7,421 nucleotides of DNA from WHTI01 sp046715095 (GTDB taxonomy: Bacteria; Actinomycetota; CADDZG01; WHSQ01). Every line of letters begins with the position of its first letter. Positions within the stretch are counted from its first letter, which is position 1. Positions 6,324 through 7,421 of this stretch are shown piece after piece. The notes under the pieces are model-generated. The model was not told the DNA's origin and searched no databases. It saw only the letters and a program-made list of their open reading frames with translations. The stretch covers positions 1 to 7,421 of the forward strand of contig JBKJZQ010000008.1 in the NCBI GenBank assembly GCA_046715095.1. The letters run 5' to 3'. The translations under genes were made by a program, and so were the position numbers.

Positions 6324-7421
6324 CAGTCGGCCCCCGAGGCCGTTCCGAGTGTGACCGTGGTCTCCTTGTCGAGGTTGTAGATCCCCTCGTAGATCTGGCG
6401 GGCAACGGGGGCGGCACTCTCGCCACCGTGACCGGCCTGGTACAGACACACGACCACGACGTACTCGGGGTTGTCGGCCGGCGCGTAAGACGCGAACCAC
6501 GCGAAGTTCCGATCGGACCCCTCCTCGCCTATCTCAGCGGTCCCGGTCTTGCCCCCGACGTTGATCTGGTCGAGCGGGAATCCGGCGAATGCGGTTCCTC
6601 CGGTGCCTTCGTCCCCCGAGATGACGTCTTCGAGACCCGTCCTCATCACGTCAAGGATCGTGGCATCGAGACCAAGATCGCCGTTCGTCTTCGACTTGAT
6701 CGCCTTCACAATTTCGTCGTCTTCGAGAACGCTCATTCCTATGCGTGGCTCGAGGATCTCGCCCCCGTTGACGATGGCCGAATAAAAGCTCGCCATCTGA
6801 AGAGGGGTCACGACGAGATCGCCCTGGCCGATCGCCATGTTCACCGTGTAGCCGGGGAGCCAGCCGTATTCGCAGCCGATCCCACCGACTTCATCGCAGT
6901 ACTGGTCCAACCACTCTTTGTCGGCCACGTTGCCACCGGACTCACCGGGGAGATCTATCCCCGTCGGAGCATCGAGCCCGACCTTCCTCATGTAGTCCTG
7001 GAACTTCTCCGATCCGTCGCCATTGCCGGCTCCCCAACGGTCCTCCATCGTGGCACCGAGTTGGTAGTAGAACGTGTCGCAGGACACCTCAAGCGACTCC
7101 GCCAGCGACATGAGCCCCATGTCGACAGTGGTCCAGTTGTTGAAGGTGTCATCGTTCAGTCCATATGCGAAAACAGGATCGCAGTCGAGCGAGTCGTAGG
7201 GGCCGATGACCCCATTGACGATCGCTGCGGCCGCGGTCACGACCTTGAAGATCGATCCGGGAGGTCCTCCCTCGCTGGTCACCCGGTTGAGCATCGCGTC
7301 GTCGATAGTGTCGTCCGGAGTTCCTCCTTCTAGGAGATTCTGATCCTTGTTGGAGAACCCGTCGGCGAGGATCGAGGGGTCGAACGTCGGATTGCTGGCC
7401 GAGGCGATGACCTGTCCGTTG
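6323..7421 (-). CDS. mrdA: Penicillin-binding protein 2, transpeptidase domain, 5' end missing
   Basis: PBP2 is a membrane-anchored class B transpeptidase that cross-links the glycan made by RodA during elongation. The window holds the last 365 residues, beginning in the stretch NGQVIASASNPTFDPS that leads into the transpeptidase domain; the membrane anchor and dimerisation domain lie outside. All three active-site motifs are present: S-I-F-K after GGPPG (Ser56, Lys59 in visible numbering), SCD (113-115, the SxD form seen in many PBP2s) and KTGTAE (291-296). GQGDLVVTPLQMA (198-210) is also typical. The frame is open to the right edge, so the methionine at 7294 is internal and not the start. 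The stop overlaps the rodA start by one base. The RodA neighbour supports PBP2 over the FtsI/PBP3 type. Confidence 0.94.
   Translation of the reverse strand, partial: NGQVIASASNPTFDPSILADGFSNKDQNLLEGGTPDDTIDDAMLNRVTSEGGPPGSIFKVVTAAAAIVNGVIGPYDSLDCDPVFAYGLNDDTFNNWTTVDMGLMSLAESLEVSCDTFYYQLGATMEDRWGAGNGDGSEKFQDYMRKVGLDAPTGIDLPGESGGNVADKEWLDQYCDEVGGIGCEYGWLPGYTVNMAIGQGDLVVTPLQMASFYSAIVNGGEILEPRIGMSVLEDDEIVKAIKSKTNGDLGLDATILDVMRTGLEDVISGDEGTGGTAFAGFPLDQINVGGKTGTAEIGEEGSDRNFAWFASYAPADNPEYVVVVCLYQAGHGGESAAPVARQIYEGIYNLDKETTVTLGTASGAD

Noticed and set aside
4413..6380. A 655-codon open frame on the plus strand opposite rodA and the RNase gene
   Set aside because: It is antisense to two clearly conserved genes, is full of His, Gln, Arg, Asp and Glu as expected opposite hydrophobic codons, and shows no recognisable domain or ribosome binding site. 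Long antisense frames are common in GC-rich DNA.
6324..6500. RodA beginning far upstream, inside mrdA
   Set aside because: This part is Arg-rich sequence in another frame of the conserved PBP2 C-terminus, and RodA proteins do not have it.

Overview
The window is a compact, GC-rich (roughly 60% by eye) stretch of bacterial chromosome. Every convincing gene lies on the minus strand, so transcription runs from right to left. The order is mrdA (PBP2, 5' end outside the window), rodA, an RNase E/G gene, rplU (L21), rpmA (L27), obg, proB and proA (3' part outside the window). The run rne-rplU-rpmA-obg-proB is also found in Actinomycetota such as Mycobacterium. The ProA sequence 'LLRGSSS' resembles mycobacterial ProA, where many other bacteria have 'LRGG'. 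I infer an actinobacterium, possibly a deep-branching group such as Acidimicrobiia, in which the cell-elongation genes sit directly upstream of this cluster. The class-level placement is only a guess.

Region 5139-7421 holds the elongation pair: the transpeptidase PBP2 and its SEDS glycosyltransferase partner RodA, coupled by a TGATG stop/start overlap. Region 3543-5096 encodes a single-strand-specific endoribonuclease with an intact catalytic core and a basic, disordered N-terminal extension. Region 2852-3463 encodes ribosomal proteins L21 and L27 with no base between them. Region 1531-2784 encodes the ribosome-assembly GTPase Obg, preceded by a strong 13-bp hairpin. Region 1-1534 encodes the first two enzymes of proline synthesis; proB overlaps obg by 4 nt (ATGA).

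The neighbours therefore join three tasks: wall elongation, RNA processing and large-subunit assembly, and proline synthesis. The longest non-coding gaps are only about 79 nt (rne-rplU), 67 nt (rpmA-obg), 49 nt (proB-proA, measured to the in-frame proA ATG) and 42 nt (rodA-rne). No RNA gene, mobile element, CRISPR array or phage feature is visible.

This is mostly ordinary housekeeping DNA, and I see no undescribed system. The points worth a second look are local: the 5' end of proA looks damaged or unusually short, the rpmA-obg gap has a strong hairpin overlapping a second palindrome next to the obg ribosome binding site, Obg has SKVD in place of NKxD, and the same 11-mer (GGTATCCTGGG) occurs ahead of both rplU and proA.
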